The translations under genes were made by a program, and so were the position numbers. Shown piece after piece: positions 40,525 to 49,143 of a DNA stretch of 64,000 bases; within the stretch, counting starts at the first letter, position 1; every line of letters begins with the position of its first letter. The DNA is from Streptomyces mirabilis. GTDB lineage: Bacteria > Actinomycetota > Actinomycetes > Streptomycetales > Streptomycetaceae. The notes beneath the pieces are model-generated. The model saw only the letters and a program-made list of their open reading frames with translations. It searched no databases and was not told where the DNA came from. The DNA is taken from positions 7,626,001-7,690,000 of the forward strand of contig NZ_JBCJKP010000001.1 in assembly GCF_039503195.1 (NCBI RefSeq). The letters are read 5' to 3'.

Positions 40525-41745
40525 ATGAGCAGGCACAACAGGCGCAGGTCACCTTTACAGGTCGAGCTGACCCTCGTCGGAGCGGGAATCCTCGCCGCGG
40601 CGGCGGCTGTGACGACGGTGACCGTCGCCTCGGCGGGAGAGGTCTCCCGCGGGCACGACGACGCGGGCAGCGCGAAGGCCGGAGCCGACCACGCGGTCTT
40701 CGTGCAGGGCAACGAACTCGACGGCAACACAATTCACGTCTTCGAGCGCGCGCAGGACGGCAGGCTGAGTTCCGCGGGCACCTACGCGACCGGTGGCAAG
40801 GGCGGGGACCAGGTCGCCGCCCCCACTGACTCGCTCGCCTCGCAGGGCTCGCTCGTCTACGACGACCGGTCCGGCCTGCTCCTCGCGGTCAACGCGGGCA
40901 GCGGCACCGTGACGTCCTTCCGAGTCGAGGGACAGAGGCTGACGGACCGCCGGGTGGTGCGTTCGGGCGGGGACTTCCCTTCGTCGATCGCGGTCTCGGG
41001 AAGGCTCGCGTACGTCATGAACGCGGGCGGGGCGGGCAGTGTCCAGGGTTTCCGGATCACGGCCAAGGGCCTGGTACCGCTGCGTGACGCTCACCGTTCC
41101 CTCGCGCTGGACAACAAGAAGGTGCCGCTGTTCAGCAGTTCTCCCGGGCAGGTCGCGTTCACTCCCGGCGGTCGTGAACTGGTCGTGACCACCAAGTCCG
41201 CCAACACCGTCGAAGTCTTTCCGATGACGCGTGACGGACGCCCCGCGCGGCGGGCGGTGGTCAACGACTCCGCCGGTGCCGTCCCGTTCGCGATCACCTT
41301 CGACAAGGCCGGCCGAATGCTGGTCGCCGAGGCCAAGGAGTCCACGGTCAGTACGTACGAGGTCCGCGTCGACGGCACCCTCGAGGCCGTCCAGAAATCC
41401 CTGCCCAATGGTCAGAACACGCTGTGCTGGCTGGAGCGTGCCGGTGACTTCTTCTACGGCGGCAACACCGGCAGCTCGACCGTCACCGGTTACCGCACGG
41501 ACCGTCGGGGCGGGCTGGCGCTCACCAACGACGTCGGGGTGGCCGCCCCGCCGTCGGCCAAGTCCCAAGGCGTCATCGACCTGGCGGTGACCAGGGACGA
41601 GAAGTTCCTGTACGTGCAGAACGCGACTTCCGGCACCGTCGACGGCTTCCGCATCGGCCGGAACGGCTCGCTGACCAAGGTCGGCACGACCACTGGACTG
41701 CCCCCCTTCGCCGAGTCCGGCATGGAGGGCATCGCCGCGGTGTAA
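40525..41745 (+). CDS. Secreted lactonase-family beta-propeller protein
   Basis: This 406-residue protein starts at ATG with GAGGAG upstream. The N-terminus is an export signal (basic RHNRRR, hydrophobic core LTLVGAGILAAAAAVTTVTV). The rest is a seven-bladed lactonase/6-phosphogluconolactonase-type propeller with repeats such as SGLLLAVNAGSGTVTSFRV and EKFLYVQNATSGTVDGFRI. The catalytic lactonase residues are not obvious, so a binding or unknown extracellular role is possible. A strong hairpin follows the gene. Confidence 0.83.
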   Translation: MSRHNRRRSPLQVELTLVGAGILAAAAAVTTVTVASAGEVSRGHDDAGSAKAGADHAVFVQGNELDGNTIHVFERAQDGRLSSAGTYATGGKGGDQVAAPTDSLASQGSLVYDDRSGLLLAVNAGSGTVTSFRVEGQRLTDRRVVRSGGDFPSSIAVSGRLAYVMNAGGAGSVQGFRITAKGLVPLRDAHRSLALDNKKVPLFSSSPGQVAFTPGGRELVVTTKSANTVEVFPMTRDGRPARRAVVNDSAGAVPFAITFDKAGRMLVAEAKESTVSTYEVRVDGTLEAVQKSLPNGQNTLCWLERAGDFFYGGNTGSSTVTGYRTDRRGGLALTNDVGVAAPPSAKSQGVIDLAVTRDEKFLYVQNATSGTVDGFRIGRNGSLTKVGTTTGLPPFAESGMEGIAAV

Positions 41746-41766
41746 AGAAGCGGCCACCGCGGCCCC

Positions 41767-41797
41767 GGCGCCCCGAACAGTCCCTGTCCGGGGCGCC
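41767..41797 (+). terminator. Hairpin terminator after the lactonase-like gene
   Basis: A perfect 9-bp inverted repeat (GGCGCCCCG at 41767-41775, CGGGGCGCC at 41789-41797) lies 22 bases after the stop at 41745. It fits a U-poor actinobacterial terminator. The rest of the 307-base gap up to 42052 shows only the small palindrome listed separately. Confidence 0.6.
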
Positions 41798-41978
41798 ATG
41801 GCCCCTCCGTACGGCACGGGGCGCTCAAACCGCGAGCACCGACCGCCCCCCATGGCCGGAACACCGGAAGCGGACCGATTTCTGCCGGACGCCCTGTCCT
41901 GCGGGCGAGGGCTCTGGGGCTTCCCCTGGGGCAGAGGCGCCGTCGTCCGCAACGGTCCTGGCCCGGCCCGTCGTTGTC

Positions 41979-41991
41979 AGTGGTGACCACT
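41979..41991. promoter_or_regulatory. Operator-like palindrome before the WGR gene
   Basis: AGTGGTGACCACT has perfect 6-bp arms around one central G. It lies 62 bases before the WGR-protein start, in the expected promoter zone. The binding protein is unknown. Confidence 0.35.
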
Positions 41992-42052
41992 AGTTTGGAG
42001 GCACTGGAAGACGGCCGAAGCGGCCGACCGGGCCTTTGGGGAGGGGTGTGCT

Positions 42053-43519
42053 GTGTCCGCTGCGCAGGCACGACAGTCGGGGAACACGACGTATCTGGAG
42101 CTGTCCCAGGAGAGCGGCGGTGCCCACAAATTCTACGAGGTGACCGTCGAGGGGACCACCGTCTCGGTGCGGTACGGACGGATCGGTGTGGACGGGCAGC
42201 GTCAGACCTCCGCGTTTCCGACCGTCGAGAAGGCGAACGCGGCGGCGGCGAAGAAGATAGCGGAGAAGGTGCGCAAGGGGTACGCGCCGGCCGTCCAGGG
42301 GCAGCGCGCGGCCCGGCCCGTGACGCATCGTCAGGTGACGTCCGCCCCGTCCACGGCGCGGGCGACGGCCCCGGTGCTGTGGCGGTTCCGTACGGGCGCC
42401 TCGGCGTTCGGCATCCATGTCGACGAGGACCGCTGCTGGGTGGGCAACCAGCACGGCAGCGTCTACAACCTGAGCCACGACGGTGAGGTGCTGGCTCACT
42501 ACTCCCTGCCGGACGGGGTGAAGTGCCTGGTGGCGGACGACTTCTGGATCTACGCGGGCTGTGACGACGGCCGGGTGTACGACCTCTCCTCGAAGGTGCC
42601 GTTCGCGGCCTACGAGATAGCGGCCGAGGTGGACATCTTCTGGCTGGACATTCACGCGGGCGTGCTGAACGTCTCCGACCGCAACGGCGGTCTGACGGTC
42701 ATCGACCACGAGGACGAGCTCCAGTGGTCGCGCAACTCGTCCGGGGACAACGCGTGGATGGTGCGGGCCGACGACCACGCCGTGTACCACGGGCACAGCC
42801 GCGGTGTGACGGCGTACGCGGCGGACGGCGCCGGCCAGCTCTGGCACACCGCGACCAACGGCAATGTGCTCTTCGGGTGGCAGGAGGAGAACGCCGTCTA
42901 CGCCGGGACGGGGCGGCGGGTCGTCCAGCGGCTCGCCAAGTCCGACGGGCGGATCGAGGCCTCCTACTCGTGTGACGCCGCGGTGTACTCGTGTGCCACG
43001 TCCCCCGGTGGGCGGTACGTCTTCGCGGGCGACTCCGCTTCCTCCGTCTACTGTTTCACCGCCGACGGCTCCCGGCTGTGGAAGCTCGGCACGGGCGGCG
43101 GCTCGGCGCTGTCGATGCAGTACCACGACGAAAGGCTGTACATCGTCTCCACGGACGGCTCGCTCGCCTGCGTCGACGCGAGCGAGGCCGCGATCAACGC
43201 CGCCCAGTCGGGCACCGTTCCGGTCGCCGCGGACATCAAACTGGCGGCCGCCCTGCCGACGTACGCACCGCTGACCACCGCCGCCTCCGTCGCCACGGTC
43301 AGCGCCGTCCCCGCGCCGGGGAGCGGGGTCGTCGTGGAGTGCACTCAGGAGGGAGGCCGAGTGCGCGTGCACGTGGTCTCCGAGGGCTATGAGCCGAGTT
43401 GGAACGTCCAGTTCCCGCGTGCGATACGCCAGCCCGGCGCCCGCTATGTGGTGGACGCGCTGCACTCCTCGGCGGGTGGCTTCTACCGGGTGCGCGGAGA
43501 GATCAGGCGTCTGGTGTGA
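42053..43519 (+). CDS. WGR-domain beta-propeller protein
   Basis: This 488-residue protein starts at GTG with GGGGAGGGG at 42038-42046. Residues ~15-80 form a WGR domain (FYEVTVEGTTVSVRYGRIGVDGQ), a fold known from PARP proteins where it contacts DNA ends. The rest is a quinoprotein/WD40-like propeller with repeats (GCDDGRVYDLSSKV, FAGDSASSVYCFTADGSRLWKL). There is no signal peptide, so it is cytoplasmic. The combination is seen in actinobacteria, but its role is not known to me. DNA- or nucleic-acid-linked sensing is speculation. Confidence 0.85.
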   Translation: MSAAQARQSGNTTYLELSQESGGAHKFYEVTVEGTTVSVRYGRIGVDGQRQTSAFPTVEKANAAAAKKIAEKVRKGYAPAVQGQRAARPVTHRQVTSAPSTARATAPVLWRFRTGASAFGIHVDEDRCWVGNQHGSVYNLSHDGEVLAHYSLPDGVKCLVADDFWIYAGCDDGRVYDLSSKVPFAAYEIAAEVDIFWLDIHAGVLNVSDRNGGLTVIDHEDELQWSRNSSGDNAWMVRADDHAVYHGHSRGVTAYAADGAGQLWHTATNGNVLFGWQEENAVYAGTGRRVVQRLAKSDGRIEASYSCDAAVYSCATSPGGRYVFAGDSASSVYCFTADGSRLWKLGTGGGSALSMQYHDERLYIVSTDGSLACVDASEAAINAAQSGTVPVAADIKLAAALPTYAPLTTAASVATVSAVPAPGSGVVVECTQEGGRVRVHVVSEGYEPSWNVQFPRAIRQPGARYVVDALHSSAGGFYRVRGEIRRLV

Positions 43520-43624
43520 CGCTCACCGACCAGAGGGGGTAGGTGCGGGCTGCCTCGCGGCCTTCGAGGGGGCCCTTCGGGGGCTCCGTGCTCTCGGGGG
43601 GCCTGCGGCACTTGGGCAGGGTTC

Positions 43625-44206
43625 TCAGGGGTGAAGCGGCAGTTCGGCGGCGACGGTGAATCCGCCTTCCGGCCGCCGGTACGTCTGGAGTCGCCCGCCC
43701 ACCGAACTGGCGCGCTCGCGCGTGCCGATGACGCCGAAGCCACTGCCCGGGGCCGGCGGCGCGGGAGCCTCGCTGCCGTCGTCGTCGATCGTGATCCGCA
43801 CCGTGTCCTTGAAGTACGAGAGCAGCACGCGCGCCTCCTTCACGGCGGCGTGCTTGGTGACATTGGTCAGCGTCTCCTGCACGATCCGGAAGGCGGTCAG
43901 GTCCACGCTCGGGGCCAGCGGTCGCGCCTCTCCCTCGGTGGCGACGACGACGTCGAGCCCGGTGGAGGCGAACGCGGCGGTCAGTTCGGAGAGCCGGCCG
44001 AGTCCGGGGGACGGTTCCAGGGGCGCGACGGGATCGCCGGCCTGGCGCAACAGGCCGACGGTGGACTTGAGTTCACGCAGCGCCGAGGACGTGGTGTCGG
44101 CGAGGTCGCCCAGGATCCGCCGTGTCTGGTCGGGGTGGCTGCGGGCGAGGTGCGCGGCGGTCCCGGCCAGGGCGTTGGCAAGGCGGCGGTCACCGCGACG
44201 AACCAT
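43625..44206 (-). pseudogene. Truncated NarL-type sensor histidine kinase (no phospho-acceptor His)
   Basis: The 193-residue frame starts inside the dimerisation helix (RRILGDLADTTSSALRELKSTVGLLRQ) and keeps the HATPase domain (FRIVQETLTNVTKHA as N-box, GSGFGVIGTRERASSVGG as G-box). The membrane sensor and the RELHDxxAH phospho-acceptor segment are missing, and upstream sequence does not supply them in any frame I see. No response regulator is adjacent. It is probably the 3' remnant of a deleted two-component system, downstream of the MMPL gene on the same strand. Confidence 0.75.
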
Positions 44207-44299
44207 GGCGGGTGCGGCGATCCCGGCGGGTGACGTCGCCGACGAACGGCCCGGAGGCCCCCGTGTTCGGCACGGGCGGCCCTCCGGCGCGCGGGACGG

Positions 44300-46510
44300 T
44301 CAGACGCGGGCCGATTCCCGTGCGGCCGTGTCGTCGTGCGCCGGGGCGACGGCGGACCGGTGGACGAGACCCTCGCCCTCCACGTCGACCTTGGGCAGGA
44401 TCCGGTCCAGCCGGCGGGGCATCCACCAGGCGGCCTTGCCGAGCAGGGCCAGGACCGCCGGTACGAAGGCCATGCGGACGACGAACGCGTCGAACAGGAC
44501 GGCGATCGCGAGGCCGAAGCCGATCATCTTGATCATGGACTCGCTCGCTCCGATGAACCCGGAGAAGACGGCCATCATGATCAGCGCGGCGGCGACCACG
44601 ACCCGGGCGCTGTGGCGGAAGCCGCTCTCGACCGCCTGGCGCGGGCTGTCGCCGTGGACGTAGGCCTCCCGCATCCGGGCGACGAGGAACACCTCGTAGT
44701 CCATCGCGAGGCCGAAGACGATGCCCACCAGGAAGATCGGCATCAGGCTCATGATCGGACCGGTGGTCTCCACGCCGAGGAGCGAGGCCAGCCAGCCCCA
44801 CTGGAAGACGGCGACGACGGAGCCGAGCGCGGCGAGCACCGACAGGAGGAACCCGACGGCCGCCTTGACCGGGACCAGGATCGAGCGGAAGACCACCATC
44901 AGGAGCAGGACGGCCAGGCCGACCACCACGATCAGGTAGGGGATCAGGGCGTTCTGGGTCTTCTGGGCCATGTCGATGTTCAGGGCGGTGGTGCCGGTGA
45001 CCTCGAACTCGGCGTGGGTCGAGGCCTCGGTGGCGGGGCGCTCGTTGCGGATGGTCTTGACGAGGTCCTGGGTCTTCTTGTCGGTGGGCGAGGTGGAGGG
45101 GACGGCGGAGAAGACCGCGGTGTCGCCCGCGGGGTTGAAGCGGGCGGGGGAGACGGACACGACTCCGTCGGTCGCTTTGATCTTCTTCTCGATGGTGGTG
45201 ACCGCGGTCTTGGGGTTCGCGGCGCCCCTGGCGTCCACGACGATCGACAGGGGGCCGTTGAAGCCGGGGCCGAAGCCCTTGGCGAGGTCGTCGTAGGCGC
45301 GGCGCTCGGTGGTGGAGGTGGGCTTGGCCTCGTCTCCGGGCATGCCCAGCTGGAGGTCCATCACGGGTACGGCGAGCGTTCCCAGGCCCACGACCGACAG
45401 CAGGAGCACCGGGAGGGGGCGGCGCAGGACGAAGCGTGCCCAGCGGCTGCCGCCGTTGTTCGTGCCGCCTTCCTTGATCCGTCCGCGCTTGCGGGCCTTG
45501 CGGGAGAGTACGGCGTTGGGCCAGAAGCCGAGGAGGGCCGGGACGAGTGTCAGTGCGATGAAGACGCCGACCATGACGGCTCCGGCGGCGGCGAGGCCCA
45601 TCTTCGTGAGCATGGGGATGCCGACGACGGAGAGACCGGCGAGGGCGATGACGACGGTGAGGCCGGCGAAGACGACGGCGGATCCGGCGGTTCCGGTGGC
45701 GAGGCCGGCGGCTTCCCGCGGGGTGTGGCCCTTGGCGCGTTCTTCTCGGTAGCGGGAGACGATGAAGACCGCGTAGTCGATGCCGCAGGCGAGGCCGAGC
45801 ATGGTGGCGAGCGTGCCGGTGGTGGAGGACAGGCCGAACGCGCTGGACAGGGCCGTGATCGCGGCCATCGAGACGCCCACACCGATGAGCGCGGTGAGCA
45901 GCGGCAGCCCGGCGGCGGTCAGTGAGCCGAAGGTGATGATCAGGACGACGGCGGCGATGGCGATACCGATCCCCTCGGCCGCTCCGCCCGCGGCGGGCTG
46001 GGTCGCCAGTGCCGTGCCGCCGACCTCGACCGTCAGGCCGGACTTCTTGGCCTGCGCTATCGCGCCCTTCAGGGCGTTCTTGCTGGCGTCGGTGAGGTCG
46101 TCAGGCTTCACCTTGTAGGTGATGGTCGCGTACGCCGTCGTCGCGTCCTTGCTGATCGCGTTCGCCTGGAAGGGGCTGACCGCGCCGGCGACCTGCGAGC
46201 CGTCGGCCGCGTCGTCGACGAGTTCGTCGATGGTCTTCTTGTTGTCGGCTGCGGTGATCTTCTGGCCGTCGGGGGCGACGAAGACGATGCGGGCGTTGGC
46301 GCCGTTGGCGGTCGTCCCCGGGAAGCGCTGCTCCATGAGGTCGAACGCCTTCTGGGACTCGATCCCCGGCATGGAATTGTCCGGATCGGGGGTGGCCGGA
46401 GCCTTGACCGCGCCGAAGCCGACAGCGCCGAGCACCGCCACCCAGATCAAGGCGACGTACCAACGTCGCCGGAAGGCCGTACGGCCCAGTCGACAAAGGA
46501 AAGTAGCCAC
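44300..46510 (-). CDS. MMPL-family membrane transporter
   Basis: This is 736 residues from GTG 46510, chosen because family members begin at ATFLCRLGRTAFRRRW. An ATG at 46549 would add 13 residues. It has the RND/MMPL layout: one helix, a large extracellular domain, then five-to-six helices with the proton-relay motif TMLGLACGIDYAVFIVSRYREE, and the whole arrangement repeated (FGLAMDYEVFLVARMREAY). Substrates of actinobacterial members include lipids and peptides, and the one here is unknown. It precedes the truncated histidine kinase. Confidence 0.92.
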   Translation of the reverse strand: MATFLCRLGRTAFRRRWYVALIWVAVLGAVGFGAVKAPATPDPDNSMPGIESQKAFDLMEQRFPGTTANGANARIVFVAPDGQKITAADNKKTIDELVDDAADGSQVAGAVSPFQANAISKDATTAYATITYKVKPDDLTDASKNALKGAIAQAKKSGLTVEVGGTALATQPAAGGAAEGIGIAIAAVVLIITFGSLTAAGLPLLTALIGVGVSMAAITALSSAFGLSSTTGTLATMLGLACGIDYAVFIVSRYREERAKGHTPREAAGLATGTAGSAVVFAGLTVVIALAGLSVVGIPMLTKMGLAAAGAVMVGVFIALTLVPALLGFWPNAVLSRKARKRGRIKEGGTNNGGSRWARFVLRRPLPVLLLSVVGLGTLAVPVMDLQLGMPGDEAKPTSTTERRAYDDLAKGFGPGFNGPLSIVVDARGAANPKTAVTTIEKKIKATDGVVSVSPARFNPAGDTAVFSAVPSTSPTDKKTQDLVKTIRNERPATEASTHAEFEVTGTTALNIDMAQKTQNALIPYLIVVVGLAVLLLMVVFRSILVPVKAAVGFLLSVLAALGSVVAVFQWGWLASLLGVETTGPIMSLMPIFLVGIVFGLAMDYEVFLVARMREAYVHGDSPRQAVESGFRHSARVVVAAALIMMAVFSGFIGASESMIKMIGFGLAIAVLFDAFVVRMAFVPAVLALLGKAAWWMPRRLDRILPKVDVEGEGLVHRSAVAPAHDDTAARESARV

Positions 46511-46697
46511 GGGCTGAGGTCTCCACTCGTCCGATCTCGGGAACCCCATCAGGTTCCCCGTGGCAGACCCCTCCCGTCGTCGTGCACGTGCCGACATTTC
46601 CGACTACTGAGAACGCAGTACGCCGCTTCCGGATCATCCTCCTGACGTCTACCGCCGGCCGCGGAGAACCGCGACCGGCGGCGTACGTCAGGGGGGC

Positions 46698-48413
46698 CTA
46701 GCGGGTGCTTGCCGGGGCCTTCAGGTGCAGATCCGTGCTGGACAGTGTCATCGGCGTGGCCGAGACGGCCCGCAGCCGGACGCGTACTCCGGCCTGGGGG
46801 AGAGTGAACCTGCCGGAGGGCGGCAGGAGCTCGTAGCTGGCCGAGGCGTGCCGGCCGAGTGTGGCGGGGCCGGACTTGATGGACCAGTAGCGGCCCATGC
46901 CCTGGCCCGTGGTCAGGGTGAAGTGCGGGGTGAGGGCCGTGTCGCCGAGGTTGGTGACGCGGACGGTGAGCGCGGTCACGGCCTTGGCGGTGGTGGTCCG
47001 GCTCTCGCCGACCAGCCGCATCCTCAGGGGCGGCGAGCCCGTCACCGCCAGGGTCGACGCGACCAGGGCGGGGACGATCAGCAGCGCCCCCGTGGCGATG
47101 CGCGCCCGCTGCCGGTGCGGGCCGCGCAGGAAGGCGGGCCGGGGCTGCCACGCCGTGGTGAAGGCCGACGGCGGGGCGGTCACGGCAGCGGCCAGCCAGA
47201 GCGGCGTCATCATCAGGTAGTAGCCGTCCTGCGAACGCGTCGCGAGGAAGAACGCGCACCACGGCAGGACCACCGCGGCCGGTCCCAGCCGCCGCACGAA
47301 CAACACGAAGAGCCCGAGCAGCCCCGCCGCCAGCAGCATGCTCGCGTGCGAGTACCAGGCCAGCCGGTCGCTGCCGTCGGTGAAGTACAGCGAGATGCCG
47401 ACCAGGCCCTGGCCGTGCAGGTTCGCCTTCTGGGTGAGCGGGAGCGCGATCCCGGAGAGCCAGCTGCGTGGCTCGCTCACGATGAAGTACGCGTTGATCA
47501 GCAGCCAGGTCAGGGCGGCCACCCCCACGATCCGGCCCACGGCGGCCGCCGCCGCGCGCGCTCCGAGGTCGCCGCGGCGCAGGGCGTAGACCCCGGCCAG
47601 CAGGAACGGCATGAGGAACCACGGCAGCTGCTGCGAGGCGCAGGCCGCGCCCAGGCACGCCGCCCGTGCCCAGTCGCTCCATCCGCCGTAGCCCATCCGC
47701 GGCCAGCCCACCACCACCGGGATGAGGAAGGCGCAGGCGACGATCGCCGGATAGCCGAGCCGGGCGTACGCGGTCAGCAGGCCGAGCCCGAGGCAGACCA
47801 GCGTGGCCGCGGACCGCCACTGCGTCGGCAGCATCCGCCACATCACGATCGTGCCCACGATCAGGGCGCCGGTGGCGGCCAGGACGGCGGGGGCGGCCCC
47901 GTGTCCGATCCACAGCAGCGGCGCGGTGAGCAGCAGGGGAAGCGGCGGGTAGCCGTACGTGTAGTCGTAGCCGCCGGTCATCGTCGGGGTGAGGGCGACC
48001 CCGTGCTGCCCGAAGAGCCAGGGCCACGGCTGGTCGTAGACCTGGTGCCCGGCGACGAACTCACGGGCGGCCTGCGCGGTGAGGACCGACTCGTCACCGC
48101 CGCCGTGGTACATGGCGAACCCGCACACCGCGAGCGTCACGGCCGTCACCAGGATCACGAGGTCGAGGCGGGCCAGCGAGCGAGTCCGGCGCACGGTCAG
48201 CGTCAGGACGCCCGTCACCAGGATCGAGGCGTAGCAGACCGAGATCACCGCCGCGACGGCGAGCCGGTGGCTCGCGGCCGCCGTCCACATCGGACGCGTA
48301 CCGATGAAGAGGCTGATGTCGGCGAGCAGGGTCAGCACGCGGTGCCACTGCGCGGGCGTCTCGTCGGGCGACGTCTTCGTGAGGGCCTTCTGGCCGGTGG
48401 TCGACGGCCTCAT
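46698..48413 (-). CDS. Polytopic membrane protein, possible GT-C glycosyltransferase
   Basis: This is 571 residues from ATG 48413, and a GTG at 48428 is the alternative. Neither has a clear ribosome site. About eleven hydrophobic segments come first. An early extracytoplasmic loop follows helix 3 (FAMYHGGGDESVLTAQAAREF, then DQPWPWLFGQHG). A soluble beta-rich C-terminal domain of ~130 residues ends the protein. The layout recalls GT-C enzymes that use lipid-linked sugars at the outer membrane face, but no certain catalytic DxD or ExD site can be named. Function is unassigned. Confidence 0.7.
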   Translation of the reverse strand: MRPSTTGQKALTKTSPDETPAQWHRVLTLLADISLFIGTRPMWTAAASHRLAVAAVISVCYASILVTGVLTLTVRRTRSLARLDLVILVTAVTLAVCGFAMYHGGGDESVLTAQAAREFVAGHQVYDQPWPWLFGQHGVALTPTMTGGYDYTYGYPPLPLLLTAPLLWIGHGAAPAVLAATGALIVGTIVMWRMLPTQWRSAATLVCLGLGLLTAYARLGYPAIVACAFLIPVVVGWPRMGYGGWSDWARAACLGAACASQQLPWFLMPFLLAGVYALRRGDLGARAAAAAVGRIVGVAALTWLLINAYFIVSEPRSWLSGIALPLTQKANLHGQGLVGISLYFTDGSDRLAWYSHASMLLAAGLLGLFVLFVRRLGPAAVVLPWCAFFLATRSQDGYYLMMTPLWLAAAVTAPPSAFTTAWQPRPAFLRGPHRQRARIATGALLIVPALVASTLAVTGSPPLRMRLVGESRTTTAKAVTALTVRVTNLGDTALTPHFTLTTGQGMGRYWSIKSGPATLGRHASASYELLPPSGRFTLPQAGVRVRLRAVSATPMTLSSTDLHLKAPASTR

Positions 48414-48590
48414 TTCTGCCAAGTACACGGGATTGGACGGTAATTCCCGCAGATGAAGGCCATGATGCCGGACGTGAAGAGTCCGGTATGAGGGTGGTAA
48501 GAAGAGGGTTTACGACCCATGTGGGTACGTGTCGTGCGGGAGCGTCTCATATAAGGGCGTCTCATGCTTTGACGGGACATATCGGGTGTC

Positions 48591-49010
48591 TCAGGCGTTG
48601 GAGAGGGACACCTCGGTGGACTTGATGAGCGCGACGACCGCCGATCCGGCCGTAAGGCCGAGCTCCGTCACCGCGTCCTTGGTGATCGCGGAGGTCAGCT
48701 CGCCGCCCGGGACCTCGACCTTGACGCGGGCCATGGCCCCGCCCGTGGAGACCTCCGTCACCGTGCCGGGGAACTGGTTGCGGATGCTCACCCCGTCGAC
48801 CGGCCCGGTGGCCAGGGACACCTCCGTCGACTTGACCAGGGCGCGGACCGTGGAGCCCGTGGTGAGACCCAGATCCTCGACCGCCTCCGCGGTGATGGCC
48901 GCGGTGAGATCCTGACCGCCGTCGAGGCGGACCTTGACCGCCGCCATCACCTCGCCCGGTGTGACGGAGGTGACGGTTCCGGGGAGCTGGTTGCGGATGC
49001 TCAGGCTCAT
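48591..49010 (-). CDS. Molbindin (two Mop/TOBE domains)
   Basis: This 139-residue protein consists of two ~67-residue Mop repeats: SIRNQLPGTVTSVTPGEVMAAVKV with SEVSLATG-type endings, then SIRNQFPGTVTEVSTGGAMARVKV. Mop proteins form oligomers that bind molybdate or tungstate in the cytoplasm and buffer it for cofactor synthesis. It lies just after the molybdenum-dependent nitrate reductase gene on the same strand, and a supply role for that enzyme is likely. Confidence 0.92.
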   Translation of the reverse strand: MSLSIRNQLPGTVTSVTPGEVMAAVKVRLDGGQDLTAAITAEAVEDLGLTTGSTVRALVKSTEVSLATGPVDGVSIRNQFPGTVTEVSTGGAMARVKVEVPGGELTSAITKDAVTELGLTAGSAVVALIKSTEVSLSNA

Positions 49011-49143
49011 GGGTACGCCTCAATGTGCGGTGCGGTGGGACAGCGAACGACGGATGCCGGTGCGCTGCGAATAGTCGAGTTTCGCCAATTATGTGCAACT
49101 CGCGGCTCTCGGTGGGCTCACCACACCCCGTGTCTCCCGTGTC

